Assembly: GCA_038057515.1 (NCBI GenBank)
Contig: JBBUDB010000013.1
Location: 1 to 21,643 of the forward strand
Direction of reading: 5' to 3'
Source: DATJQA01 sp038057515
GTDB lineage: Bacteria; Patescibacteriota; Minisyncoccia; UBA6257; 2-01-FULL-56-20
Length of the DNA: 21,643 nt
The translations under genes and the position numbers were made by a program. The notes below the pieces were generated by a model. It did not search any database. It saw nothing but the letters and a program-made list of their open reading frames with translations, and was not told the DNA's origin. Of this stretch, positions 14,599 to 21,633 are shown piece by piece; within the stretch, counting starts at the first letter, position 1; every line of letters starts with the position of its first letter.

Positions 14599-15618
14599 CT
14601 ATCCTGCCCGGCGGATAGCGCGCTTCGCAGCAGAAATGATCGCCGGAGCATTCAGGCCATAAGCAGCAATGAGTTCTTTAGGCGCCCCGGACTGACCAAA
14701 AACGTCCTGCATGCCGATAAACTCAATCGGGGTCGGCGCGAGGCGCGCGAGCGCTTCCGCGACAGCTCCGCCCAAGCCGCCCAAGACGCTGTGCTCCTCG
14801 ACCGTAACGACGGCGCCTATTTTCTTGGCCAGGGTAGCAATCGTTCTTTCGTCTAAAGGTTTTATGGTGTGCGCGTTCAGAACGACACTTCCAATCTTTA
14901 GGCGCTCAAGTTCGCGGGCGGCCAAAAGTGCTTCATATAATATCGGCCCGGTACCCACGATAATGACCTGCGGCTTCGCCGACTTCCAGAGCGGATAGGC
15001 CGCGCCTGGTTCGAAGGGTGTCGCTTCGGTCGTCATGATGGGCGACTTCTCGCGGGCGAAGCGAAGATACACCGGCCCCCACATCTTCGCGGCGGCCAGG
15101 GTCGCCTTTTTGGCTTCGATGGCATCGCACGGCGAGATGACCCGCATGTTCGGGATGACCCGCATCGTGGCGATATCCTCGATGGCCTGATGAGTGGCGC
15201 CGTCGGGGCCGACAGAGATACCGGCGTGATGGCCGGCAATCTTCACGTTCGAATCATTGTAGGCCACGGTCGTCCGAATCTGCTCCCAATTCCGCCCCGG
15301 AGAGAATGTCGCGTAGGACGCGATAAAAGGAATTTTGCCCGAGACGCCCAGTCCCGCCGCTATCGCCGCCATATTCTGCTCGGCCACGCCACACTCAAAA
15401 AACCGCTCGGGGTACTTCTTCGCGAAGGCATCAGAGCGAGTCGATTCGATAAGATCGGCCGAGAGAACGACGACATTCTTGTCTTTGTCCCCCGCCACAA
15501 GGACGCCGACGCCAAAACCATCGCGGGTCGGTTTCATCTCGACGGCATCTCCGCCGGAGGCGGATCCTCCTTCGGAGGAAAAAATCTTTGGACTCAATTT
15601 TGCGTCGGGGTTAATCAT
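14599..15618 (-). CDS. tkt: Transketolase, C-terminal subunit
   Basis: 339 aa from the ATG at 15618, which overlaps the TGA of the upstream gene as ATGA. That overlap fixes the start; an earlier ATG at 15687 would lie inside the upstream gene. It contains the transketolase pyrimidine-binding domain (RDGFGVGVLVAG...; catalytic Glu80 in FECGVAEQNMAAIAAGLG; GHHAGISVGPDGATHQAIEDIATMR) and the C-terminal transketolase domain (VIIVGTGPILYEAL, NAHTIKPLDERTI, VVTVEEHSVLGGLG, FGQSGAPKEL). It works with the N-terminal subunit encoded at 17154-16294 to move two-carbon units between sugar phosphates using thiamine diphosphate. Residues 14-23 (SSEGGSASGG) are encoded by two adjacent palindromes (separate entry). 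Split transketolase is the usual form in archaea and many small-genome bacteria. Confidence 0.94.
   Translation of the reverse strand: MINPDAKLSPKIFSSEGGSASGGDAVEMKPTRDGFGVGVLVAGDKDKNVVVLSADLIESTRSDAFAKKYPERFFECGVAEQNMAAIAAGLGVSGKIPFIASYATFSPGRNWEQIRTTVAYNDSNVKIAGHHAGISVGPDGATHQAIEDIATMRVIPNMRVISPCDAIEAKKATLAAAKMWGPVYLRFAREKSPIMTTEATPFEPGAAYPLWKSAKPQVIIVGTGPILYEALLAARELERLKIGSVVLNAHTIKPLDERTIATLAKKIGAVVTVEEHSVLGGLGGAVAEALARLAPTPIEFIGMQDVFGQSGAPKELIAAYGLNAPAIISAAKRAIRRAG
15550..15579 (-). repeat. Two adjacent 15-bp palindromes coding a linker in transketolase C
   Basis: TCCGCC-GGA-GGCGGA (15550-15564) and TCCTCC-TTC-GGAGGA (15565-15579) are perfect 6-bp inverted repeats with 3-nt loops, placed back to back. 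They code exactly SSEGGSASGG in whole codons, just before the conserved domain. The pattern resembles short dispersed palindromes more than ordinary coding sequence. Confidence 0.75.
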
Positions 15619-16247
15619 TTTGTGAACTTGAACGTGGAGAGGATTTGGTCCACTTCTCGGCTGATATATGGCACATCCTCTTCGCAATCCACGAATTGTA
15701 CCGAGAGATGGTTTTTGTTATTTAGAGGAACGCGAAAAATAGGACCTCCACATCCTGCATCTCCCTCCTCAAAATAATAGGAAATTCTGCCGCCGATCAG
15801 CCGCCCCCTAATCCGACTTAGGTCTACCAAGCCGTAGAGCGACTTGATCTGACTTTTAATAACCGGCTCTTTGATAACCGAGAGTACTATTTCCCCTCCG
15901 CTATTGTCGGGTTGTATGAAAAAGAAACTATCATCTTTTGCATCGTAGCCCTCCTGAAGTCGAGCAGGATATCTAAACTCAAACCCATATTGCTCATTGC
16001 GATAGGTTTGCCAACTCGCGGTTTCGCCTTGAGTTGTGGCGGGGCACGCGGCGAACTCGCAATTCGGTCCAGTCCGGCTCACATAACTTCCGTCGGGGCA
16101 CTGCCTGGCTTCTTGCGTGCAAAAAACAACAGGCTGGGTCGCTTCTCTTTTCTTTACAACGTAATAACCGGCTCCTCCGGCCAGAACCAGCAGGACAACA
16201 ATAATGGCGGCGACATTCGCGAATCCTTTTAACGAATGCTTATTCAT
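15615..16247 (-). CDS. Membrane-anchored protein with a cysteine-rich CPDGSYV motif, unknown function
   Basis: 210 aa with an N-terminal membrane segment (about 12-32, VAAIIVVLLVLAGGAGYYVV) and the rest outside. Residues about 42-70 hold a compact cysteine motif (VVFCTQEARQCPDGSYV followed by SRTGPNCEFAACP) that I know from many Patescibacteria surface proteins. After it comes a domain opening YRNEQYGFEFRYPARLQ, similar to PsbP-like/extracellular solute-type domains, ending QILSTFKF. Function unknown. It sits between the two halves of transketolase, its TGA overlaps the ATG of the C half, and its base composition looks more A+T-rich than either neighbour, so it is probably a later insertion into the operon. 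A heptamer array lies 7 nt upstream of the start. Confidence 0.85.
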   Translation of the reverse strand: MNKHSLKGFANVAAIIVVLLVLAGGAGYYVVKKREATQPVVFCTQEARQCPDGSYVSRTGPNCEFAACPATTQGETASWQTYRNEQYGFEFRYPARLQEGYDAKDDSFFFIQPDNSGGEIVLSVIKEPVIKSQIKSLYGLVDLSRIRGRLIGGRISYYFEEGDAGCGGPIFRVPLNNKNHLSVQFVDCEEDVPYISREVDQILSTFKFTK

Positions 16248-16253
16248 AAATTT

Positions 16254-16288
16254 TTCTACATTCTAGATTCCACATTCTAAATTCTAAC
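16254..16288. repeat. Five-unit heptamer tandem repeat between transketolase N and the membrane protein gene
   Basis: Exact phase for five units on the plus strand: TTCTACA, TTCTAGA, TTCCACA, TTCTAAA, TTCTAAC (consensus TTCTANA). It fills nearly all the 46-nt spacer, from 7 nt before the membrane protein start to 6 nt after the transketolase N gene end. Too short a unit for CRISPR and no spacers. Confidence 0.88.
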
Positions 16289-16293
16289 TTAAC

Positions 16294-17154
16294 TTACTGA
16301 TGTTCCGATCGTATCCGGCCCCTCATGGTTCGCAGATCGGCAAGCGCCGCTTCGGCCTCGCCGGGCTTGAACAGTTTTGAGTGCCAAAGATAATCATTTT
16401 CCATAAAACCCACGCCCTTCCCGGGGATGGTGTGCGCGATGATGGCCGTCGGCTGTTCGTGGATCGCCCTGGCTTCGGCGCAGGCGGCCGCGATGTCTTC
16501 AAAGCTGTGGCCGTTTATCTCGAGCACGTGCCAGCCGAATGATTCGTACTTCGCCCGAAGCGGCTCGAGCGGCATAACGCGCTCGGTGAAACCGTCGATC
16601 TGAATGTTGTTGCGGTCGATGATTGCCGCGAGATTGCTCAAGCGCTCCTTAGCCGCCATCATGACCGCCTCCCAAAGATTCCCCTCTTGATGCTCGCCGT
16701 CAGAGAGCAAACAGTAGATACGGTGTTTTTTCTTGTCGAGTCGAGCCGCCAGCGCCATACCTACGCCCTGAGAGAGACCCGAACCCAGTGGCCCGGAGGT
16801 TGACTCGAGCCCGGGCAGGGTCAAGCGATGAGGATGGCCCTGGAGCCGCGAATGGAGCCGGCGGAGGGTTTTTAATTCGTCCACGGGAAAATAGCCGGCT
16901 CGGGCGAGAGCGGCGTAGAGCACCGGGCAGATGTGACCGTTCGAGAGCAACACCCGATCGCGCTCCGACCAGTCCGGTTGCTTCGGCCTATGATTTAGGA
17001 TGTGAAAATAGAGGGCCGCAAAGATATCGGCCATACCGAGGGGCCCGGCGATGTGGCCGGAACCGGCGTGAGAGACCATACGAATCACGTCCTCGCGGAT
17101 CTGATTCGCCTTCATTTCAAGTTCGCGCAATTTAGCGTCTGTTAAATGTTCCAT
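16294..17154 (-). CDS. tkt: Transketolase, N-terminal (thiamine diphosphate-binding) subunit
   Basis: 286 aa, the usual size of the separate N subunit. His34 in HAGSGHIAGPLGMADIFAALYF and His74 in LSNGHICPVLYAAL are conserved transketolase residues. LESTSGPLGSGLSQGVGMALAARL precedes the thiamine diphosphate/metal motif LLSDGEHQEGNLWEA (150-162) to IIDRNNIQIDG (178-188). IIAHTIPGKGVGFMEND near the end is also typical. It pairs with the C subunit encoded downstream, from which it is separated by an unrelated membrane-protein gene. The ATG is 3 nt after the rpe stop, so it is in the rpiB-rpe-tkt operon. Confidence 0.95.
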   Translation of the reverse strand: MEHLTDAKLRELEMKANQIREDVIRMVSHAGSGHIAGPLGMADIFAALYFHILNHRPKQPDWSERDRVLLSNGHICPVLYAALARAGYFPVDELKTLRRLHSRLQGHPHRLTLPGLESTSGPLGSGLSQGVGMALAARLDKKKHRIYCLLSDGEHQEGNLWEAVMMAAKERLSNLAAIIDRNNIQIDGFTERVMPLEPLRAKYESFGWHVLEINGHSFEDIAAACAEARAIHEQPTAIIAHTIPGKGVGFMENDYLWHSKLFKPGEAEAALADLRTMRGRIRSEHQ

Positions 17155-17157
17155 ACA

Positions 17158-17838
17158 CTAGATCCGACAAAGATCGGCGTACGCCGCGCCGGGATTCGGC
17201 GAACCGAAAACGTAATCTGCCGAAGTAATAATATCGGCCCCGGCGGCCTTGGCGCGCCCGGCGGTCTCCGGGTTTATGCCACCGTCGACTTCTATTTTAG
17301 CATTGGGCAAGCGCCGCCGCAAAAAAGATATCTTGTCGAGCACAACCGGCAAAAATTTTTGACCGGCGAGGCCGGGGGTCACCGCAAGCGTTTGGGCGCC
17401 AGCGAAACGACCGATGAGATCCGCGATTGGTTCGACGGGCGTCTCTGGATTGATGCCCAGAAAAACCGGCACCTTTCGCGCGCCTGCCATTTCGAGAATG
17501 CGGTTCGCGAGCGCCTCGGGCGAGACGGGCACCTTGCGGAATCTGGTATCGGCAAGCGCCTCGTAGTGGACGACGAGCCGCTTCGCGCCAGCCGCGAGCC
17601 ACTCCGGCACCGCTCGTTCGGGCTCCTCGACCATGAGATGAACTTCGAGTTTATACGGTTCCCTCCACGCGGCCCAAGACGCGGGATCGCTCCAGGTTTT
17701 GTGAACGGTGAACCGACCATCGGCAACATCGAGATGGATCCAAGAGTCCTCGGGCAAAAACGTCGCCGCCCGCTCGAGAGCCCCCCGAACGCATCCCTCA
17801 TCCTGGCAATTCACGACCGGCAGAACTTCCATGGACAT
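17158..17838 (-). CDS. rpe: Ribulose-phosphate 3-epimerase
   Basis: 226-aa TIM barrel. Motifs: WIHLDVADGRFTVHKTW (the HxDVxDGxF metal/substrate motif, with His and Asp present), LEVHLMVEEPE, LVVHYEAL, FLGINPETPVEPI, LAVTPGLAGQKFLP and KIEVDGGINPETA. It interconverts ribulose-5-phosphate and xylulose-5-phosphate. HLDVADG replaces the common HxDVMDG, a mild change. The stop of rpiB (TAA) and this ATG share one base, showing tight coupling. A second Met at residue 3 is an alternative start. Substrate could also be a related ketose phosphate. Confidence 0.92.
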   Translation of the reverse strand: MSMEVLPVVNCQDEGCVRGALERAATFLPEDSWIHLDVADGRFTVHKTWSDPASWAAWREPYKLEVHLMVEEPERAVPEWLAAGAKRLVVHYEALADTRFRKVPVSPEALANRILEMAGARKVPVFLGINPETPVEPIADLIGRFAGAQTLAVTPGLAGQKFLPVVLDKISFLRRRLPNAKIEVDGGINPETAGRAKAAGADIITSADYVFGSPNPGAAYADLCRI

Positions 17839-18287
17839 TAGACGTTCAGCCCCTCATCGATTTTCTCCACCCGCCGACGGTATCGGGTGTCAGCGCCGAA
17901 GGGCGTCGTGAGAAATACCTTTACCATTCCGGCGGCCGCATTTTCATCGGTGAAATCCGCGGCGATAACGAGAATGTTCGCGTCGTCGTCGTGCCGGGAG
18001 GCGTAGACCTGGTCGGGCGAAAGCGCGAGATTCGCCCGCACGTTCGGAAAGCGATTGGCGGCGATAGTCATACCGACGCCCGAACCGCAGATAAGAATGC
18101 CGCGGGAGGAGATCGAGTCCAAGCTTATTTTCTTGGCCACGGCCCGAGCGTAGTCGGTGTAATCGTCGTCGGGCACGAGCGTAGCGGCGCCGAGGTCCGC
18201 CACCTCATAGCCGATACTCGTCGCGTATGTCCGCAGTTTGTTTTTGAGCTCAAAACCGCGATGGTCGGCGCCGAAGTAGATCACCAT
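17838..18287 (-). CDS. rpiB: Ribose-5-phosphate isomerase B
   Basis: 149 aa, the usual RpiB/LacAB length. Asp8-His9 in GADHRGFELK, catalytic Cys67 in GILICGSGVGMTIAANR and His99 in SRHDDDANILVIAAD match the RpiB active site. It interconverts ribose-5-phosphate and ribulose-5-phosphate and heads the pentose-phosphate operon. Minus-strand TATAAT (18300-18295) ends exactly 7 nt before the ATG, so the mRNA should be leaderless. There is no Shine-Dalgarno site. Confidence 0.94.
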   Translation of the reverse strand: MVIYFGADHRGFELKNKLRTYATSIGYEVADLGAATLVPDDDYTDYARAVAKKISLDSISSRGILICGSGVGMTIAANRFPNVRANLALSPDQVYASRHDDDANILVIAADFTDENAAAGMVKVFLTTPFGADTRYRRRVEKIDEGLNV

Positions 18288-18294
18288 GTCTTCT

Positions 18295-18300
18295 ATTATA
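18295..18300 (-). promoter_or_regulatory. -10 box of the rpiB-rpe-tkt operon (leaderless)
   Basis: Perfect TATAAT on the minus strand with a 7-nt gap to the A of the rpiB ATG, the distance expected from -10 to a transcription start. It overlaps the edge of the TACACGA repeat at 18299-18312 and follows the terminator of the upstream gene. Confidence 0.75.
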
Positions 18301-18312
18301 CACGATACACGA
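18299..18312. repeat. Two-unit heptamer repeat at the rpiB promoter
   Basis: TACACGA twice in direct succession, immediately upstream of and overlapping the rpiB -10. Two units alone could be chance; it is listed because it matches the layout at three other starts. Confidence 0.5.
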
Positions 18313-18316
18313 AACC

Positions 18317-18336
18317 AAAACCCGCCGGGGGGCGGG
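18317..18336 (-). terminator. Rho-independent terminator of the 670-aa exported protein gene
   Basis: CCCGCC (18321-18326), four-base loop, GGCGGG (18331-18336). On the minus strand a TTTT run (complement of 18317-18320) follows, then GGTTT. It lies 46 nt after the gene's stop and just before the rpiB promoter. Confidence 0.85.
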
Positions 18337-18382
18337 CTCTTGCTCTCTGCAAACTAATAGAGCGGGGTCGTTATTCCCGGCT

Positions 18383-20395
18383 TTATATCGTAACGGGTGG
18401 CATCACCTGGACCTTACACCACGAGGCGCTTTGGTTGCCGCGCGTGACCGTGATTTCCCTGGATTCAGGAAGCAGGCTTTTATCGGTTCTTGTGTGGGTA
18501 GTGCTGAAGATGGCGGCATTCCCCCCGATCTCCGGAGCGCCTCCCGGGGCTGACCAGCTGAAGTCGCCGTTTCCGCCCGAAGCCGAAACCTTCACGAGCT
18601 GTCCGCTCGCGACCTGCTGGAATTCCGGCGAGCACCTTACGGACGTGGGCGGAATCTCGCCGTTTATCGTGACCGTGAATTTTCCGCTCCCCGACCGGCC
18701 GTTTCCGTCATAGGCGGTAAGGGAAAAGGTATAGCTCCCGGTCTTGGTCGGGTTCCCCTTCAAGGCCACCCGCTCTGTCGGTTGCGGGCACGGAATCGTG
18801 AAACAATAGATGTTCTCCTGGGAAAGCGTGAGTCCCGGAGGAAGCTCGCCCTCATTGGCCGCCCACTTGTATGGCCTATCGCCGCCACTTGCGATAAAGG
18901 CCGTCAAGAAATCCTGCCCGACGACACCCGTGAGCGCCCTCGATTCGCTCCGCACCGAAATGGTTGTTCCTGGCGGCTCGCTTATCGGTTTGAGCGCAAT
19001 GGTCAGTGCCTGGTCCACGTTACCGGACATGGTAACGCTCTGCTTGGCCGGATTGTATCCCGGCGCCTCGACGGCAACGGTGTACCCGCCGGCGGCGAGA
19101 TTTAAGAAGACGGCGGCGCCTGTCTGGGTGCTGGCTTTTGCAACGGCCTCGCCCTTCTCATTGTAGAGAACGACGGTGGCATTATAGATAATGCCGCAGG
19201 TGATGGGCCGCGTGGGATAACTCTGACCCACCGCCGATGATTGCGGTTGCCAACAACTAGAGTTCGCCGATGTTACCGCAACCTGAAGAGCGCTCGAACC
19301 GATAACGACCGGTTTCGAGAGGTCGCGCACCGTAGCCGCCTTGACCGAGATGTCCGCGCCCGGCTGCCACAGCCCATAGATATTAAGGGTGTCGCCAACC
19401 GAAATTGACCACACCTCGAGAGGATTGCGATTCCGATCGATAACTTTAGTATCCTGGCCGATCGCTACCCGGTATCTCTGCACGAATGGTTTCGGAGGCC
19501 AGATTGCGGGCATTGATGTCCCGCCCGCCGACTGACTGTCGCTCGCTTTGATTCCCATGGGGCATGGCATCGCTACTCCCTGGCCCATTTTTTCAAAATC
19601 GAGGCAGGGCGAGATGCTCTTCTGGGCCACGACGATCGTGGTCGGAAGATTTTTATTGAGCGGTCCCTCGACGACCTCGACATTATTTAGCTGGATGTAT
19701 TTCGCGACCGCTGGCTTGTCGAGATTACGGACAATGAGCGCCTGGAGAGTATGCCGATCCGGGTCCATAAATCCGTAAACATTTATTCTGTCACCGACTG
19801 CCATGTCGGCGAGCGTCGCCGGCTGCCGGTTACGAAGGAAGAGGTGCGTCTTCGCCGTCACGCCGATGTTGTAGAGAATTTCGGGCGACAGGGGGCAGGG
19901 CATCGGACGGCTCGTTTTGTCGCTTTCGTTTTCGTATTTATTGCACTGAGCCCCAGAACCGCGAGAGGCCGCGATAACTGCGATAACGCCATCGCCGACA
20001 AAGTCCGATCCCCAAGTGCCGTCGTCCTTCAATAAAGTCGGCACCATAATGACGCTATCAATGCTCAAATTATTGAGCTGAACGATTTCGTCATTAGACG
20101 TATCGCTGTCGAACTGATTCCTTAGCTCGGCGAAAACGCTGGGCATTACCTGGGTAGCGCTGCCAGAAACAACCCCGCCTATAACGGCGTCAACCGATGG
20201 CACTGCGCTATTTTTCGATTGGCCGAGGAGTCGTTCTTTGAGGGCGTTGATCTGGTTTTGTAATTCCTGAATTTTCGCGAAAAGCGCGCTCGTATTGTCC
20301 CCGGCGCTGGTCGTCTGGGCCCGGCCCGCCTGCGGCAAGGCCATGAAGCCGAAGATCATGAGAGTCGCGACCGTTCCGACGATTAATTTCTTCAT
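18383..20395 (-). CDS. Exported multidomain surface protein (coiled coil, repeated beta domains, Ig-like domains)
   Basis: 670 aa with a clear signal peptide (MKKLIVGTVATLMIFGFMALPQAGRAQ). A short coiled coil follows (about 37-60, ALFAKIQELQNQINALKERLL). Two related segments come next: VGDRINVYGFMDPDRHTLQALIVRNLDKP (about 200-230) and VGDTLNIYGLWQPGADISVKAATVRDLSKP (about 335-365), likely a duplicated beta-barrel domain of the DUF5666 kind. A carboxypeptidase-regulatory/PEGA-like segment follows (NATVVLYNEKGEAV...AAGGYTVAVEAPGYNP), then a putative Ig domain (SGGDRPYKWAANEGELPPGLTL...SYTFSLTAYDGNGRSG) and a last Ig-like domain with SASGGNGDFSWSAPGG. Cysteines recur in CP pairs. Likely cell-surface or secreted; the ligand is unknown. 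No anchor at the C-terminus is visible. Extended -10 promoter about 130 nt upstream. Confidence 0.88.
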   Translation of the reverse strand: MKKLIVGTVATLMIFGFMALPQAGRAQTTSAGDNTSALFAKIQELQNQINALKERLLGQSKNSAVPSVDAVIGGVVSGSATQVMPSVFAELRNQFDSDTSNDEIVQLNNLSIDSVIMVPTLLKDDGTWGSDFVGDGVIAVIAASRGSGAQCNKYENESDKTSRPMPCPLSPEILYNIGVTAKTHLFLRNRQPATLADMAVGDRINVYGFMDPDRHTLQALIVRNLDKPAVAKYIQLNNVEVVEGPLNKNLPTTIVVAQKSISPCLDFEKMGQGVAMPCPMGIKASDSQSAGGTSMPAIWPPKPFVQRYRVAIGQDTKVIDRNRNPLEVWSISVGDTLNIYGLWQPGADISVKAATVRDLSKPVVIGSSALQVAVTSANSSCWQPQSSAVGQSYPTRPITCGIIYNATVVLYNEKGEAVAKASTQTGAAVFLNLAAGGYTVAVEAPGYNPAKQSVTMSGNVDQALTIALKPISEPPGTTISVRSESRALTGVVGQDFLTAFIASGGDRPYKWAANEGELPPGLTLSQENIYCFTIPCPQPTERVALKGNPTKTGSYTFSLTAYDGNGRSGSGKFTVTINGEIPPTSVRCSPEFQQVASGQLVKVSASGGNGDFSWSAPGGAPEIGGNAAIFSTTHTRTDKSLLPESREITVTRGNQSASWCKVQVMPPVTI

Positions 20396-20507
20396 GGTGA
20401 TTATTTAATATATCGAAATTTGATGAATAATATCCGACCCGGACGACTGGTTATTATCTATGACGAAAACTACCCAGAAATCTTACCCGGGGTCAAAAAG
20501 GCGCCAC

Positions 20508-20533
20508 CGGGAACTACTCCCGTTATTATACCA
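20508..20533 (-). promoter_or_regulatory. Extended -10 promoter and leader hairpin of the exported protein gene
   Basis: Minus strand TGG-TATAAT (20533-20525), without a -35, predicts a start near 20518 and a leader of about 120 nt. The leader begins with hairpin CGGGA/TCCCG (20508-20522). The remaining leader to 20396 holds a GGCGCC palindrome followed by T5 and an A+T-rich end; no Shine-Dalgarno seen. Confidence 0.6.
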
Positions 20534-20541
20534 CAGAAGAG

Positions 20542-20563
20542 AAAAGCGCCCTTAACCGAGCGC
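20542..20563 (-). terminator. Terminator of gap, overlapping its stop codon
   Basis: Stem GCGCTC/GGGCGC (20558-20563 with 20546-20551) with the gap stop codon TAA in the loop (20552-20554), followed by TTTT on the minus strand (20545-20542). Confidence 0.75.
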
Positions 20564-21583
20564 CTCACCGGCCGCCACAACATGGGCCACCAGCGCATTG
20601 GTATAGCCAAATTCGTTGTCGTACCAGGAGTAGACCGCGCAGAGGTCGCCATCCACCACTTTGGTGAGCGAGAGGTCGACGAGGGCCGGGTGGGGTTCGC
20701 CTACGATATCTGAAGAAACGAGCTGATCGTCAGTCACCGCCAGTATTTCCCGCCAGCGTGGTTCGGCGGCGGCGGCGCGGAGAAATCCGTTCACCTCCTC
20801 GACGGTCGTTCCTCGCGCGGCGAGAAAAACGATAGCTGAAAGCGAACCCGTAATGACCGGCACGCGCATGGCCATGCCGTCGAACTTGCCCTTCAGTTCG
20901 CCGATCACGCGCGCCACCGCGATCGCCGCCCCGGTCGTAGACGGCGTGATATTCGCCGCCGCCGCGCGTCCGCGACGGTAATCATTGCCCTTCACGGGAC
21001 CATCAACCAAATTCTGCGTCGCGGTGTAGCCGTGGATGGTATTTAGAAATGCCTTTTTAACGCCAAGCTTCTCGACGAGGATCTGCATGACCGGCGAGGC
21101 GGAATTGGTCGTGCAAGAACCGTTCGAGGAGATCGTGCAGATGCCAAGATCGTGCTCATTGACGCCCATGAGGATCGTGCGCGCATCCGCGCTGTCGTCG
21201 TCTTTGGCGGGCGCCGTGAGAACGACGCGCTTCGCGCCGGCAGCTTTGTGCACCGCCGCTTTCTCGAAACTCTCGAAAACGCCGGTCGACTCGACGACAA
21301 TGTCGACGCCCAAGGCGCCCCACGGGAGCTTGGTGGCGTCTTTCTCTTGAATGAAAAGAATTTCTTTGCCGCCCACGACAAGATATTTTTTACCGTCGCG
21401 CTCTACCGTCTCGACTGCCACGCCGTACCGGCCATAGGCCGAATCGAAACGCAAAAGATAGGCGAGGTTCGCGAGGTCGCCGAGGTCATTTATCGCCACA
21501 ATCTCAAGCTCGGGCCGAGTGAGGGCGAGTTTTAAAAAAGATCTCCCGATTCTCCCAAATCCATTGATTGCAATACGAGCCAT
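20552..21583 (-). CDS. gap: Glyceraldehyde-3-phosphate dehydrogenase, type I
   Basis: 343 aa. Rossmann start INGFGRIGRSFLKLAL, with Asp33 (INDLGD) pointing to NAD preference. Catalytic Cys157 in SSNGSCTTNSASPVMQ and His184 in NTIHGYTATQNLVDGP; substrate-binding RRGRAAAANITPSTTGAA and the C-terminal SWYDNEFGYTNALV are all present. It oxidises glyceraldehyde-3-phosphate to 1,3-bisphosphoglycerate in glycolysis. The start at 21583 gives the canonical MARIAINGFGRIGR. No Shine-Dalgarno site. A palindrome lies 28 nt upstream. No other glycolysis gene adjoins it inside the window except the operons further left. Confidence 0.96.
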   Translation of the reverse strand: MARIAINGFGRIGRSFLKLALTRPELEIVAINDLGDLANLAYLLRFDSAYGRYGVAVETVERDGKKYLVVGGKEILFIQEKDATKLPWGALGVDIVVESTGVFESFEKAAVHKAAGAKRVVLTAPAKDDDSADARTILMGVNEHDLGICTISSNGSCTTNSASPVMQILVEKLGVKKAFLNTIHGYTATQNLVDGPVKGNDYRRGRAAAANITPSTTGAAIAVARVIGELKGKFDGMAMRVPVITGSLSAIVFLAARGTTVEEVNGFLRAAAAEPRWREILAVTDDQLVSSDIVGEPHPALVDLSLTKVVDGDLCAVYSWYDNEFGYTNALVAHVVAAGEALG

Positions 21584-21611
21584 AGTAGTTGGTAAGGATT
21601 AGGCCGACTTG

Positions 21612-21633
21612 CCCGCCAAAGCGACGTGGCGGG
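21612..21633. repeat. Palindrome upstream of gap
   Basis: CCCGCC (21612-21617) and GGCGGG (21628-21633) with a 10-nt loop, flanked by CTTG on the left. No T-run on the minus strand, so it does not look like a terminator toward gap. It resembles short dispersed REP-like palindromes. Confidence 0.5.

Noticed and set aside
16254..16288. Heptamer array as a possible CRISPR
   Set aside because: Units are 7 nt, directly adjacent and degenerate; there are no spacers and no cas genes in the window.
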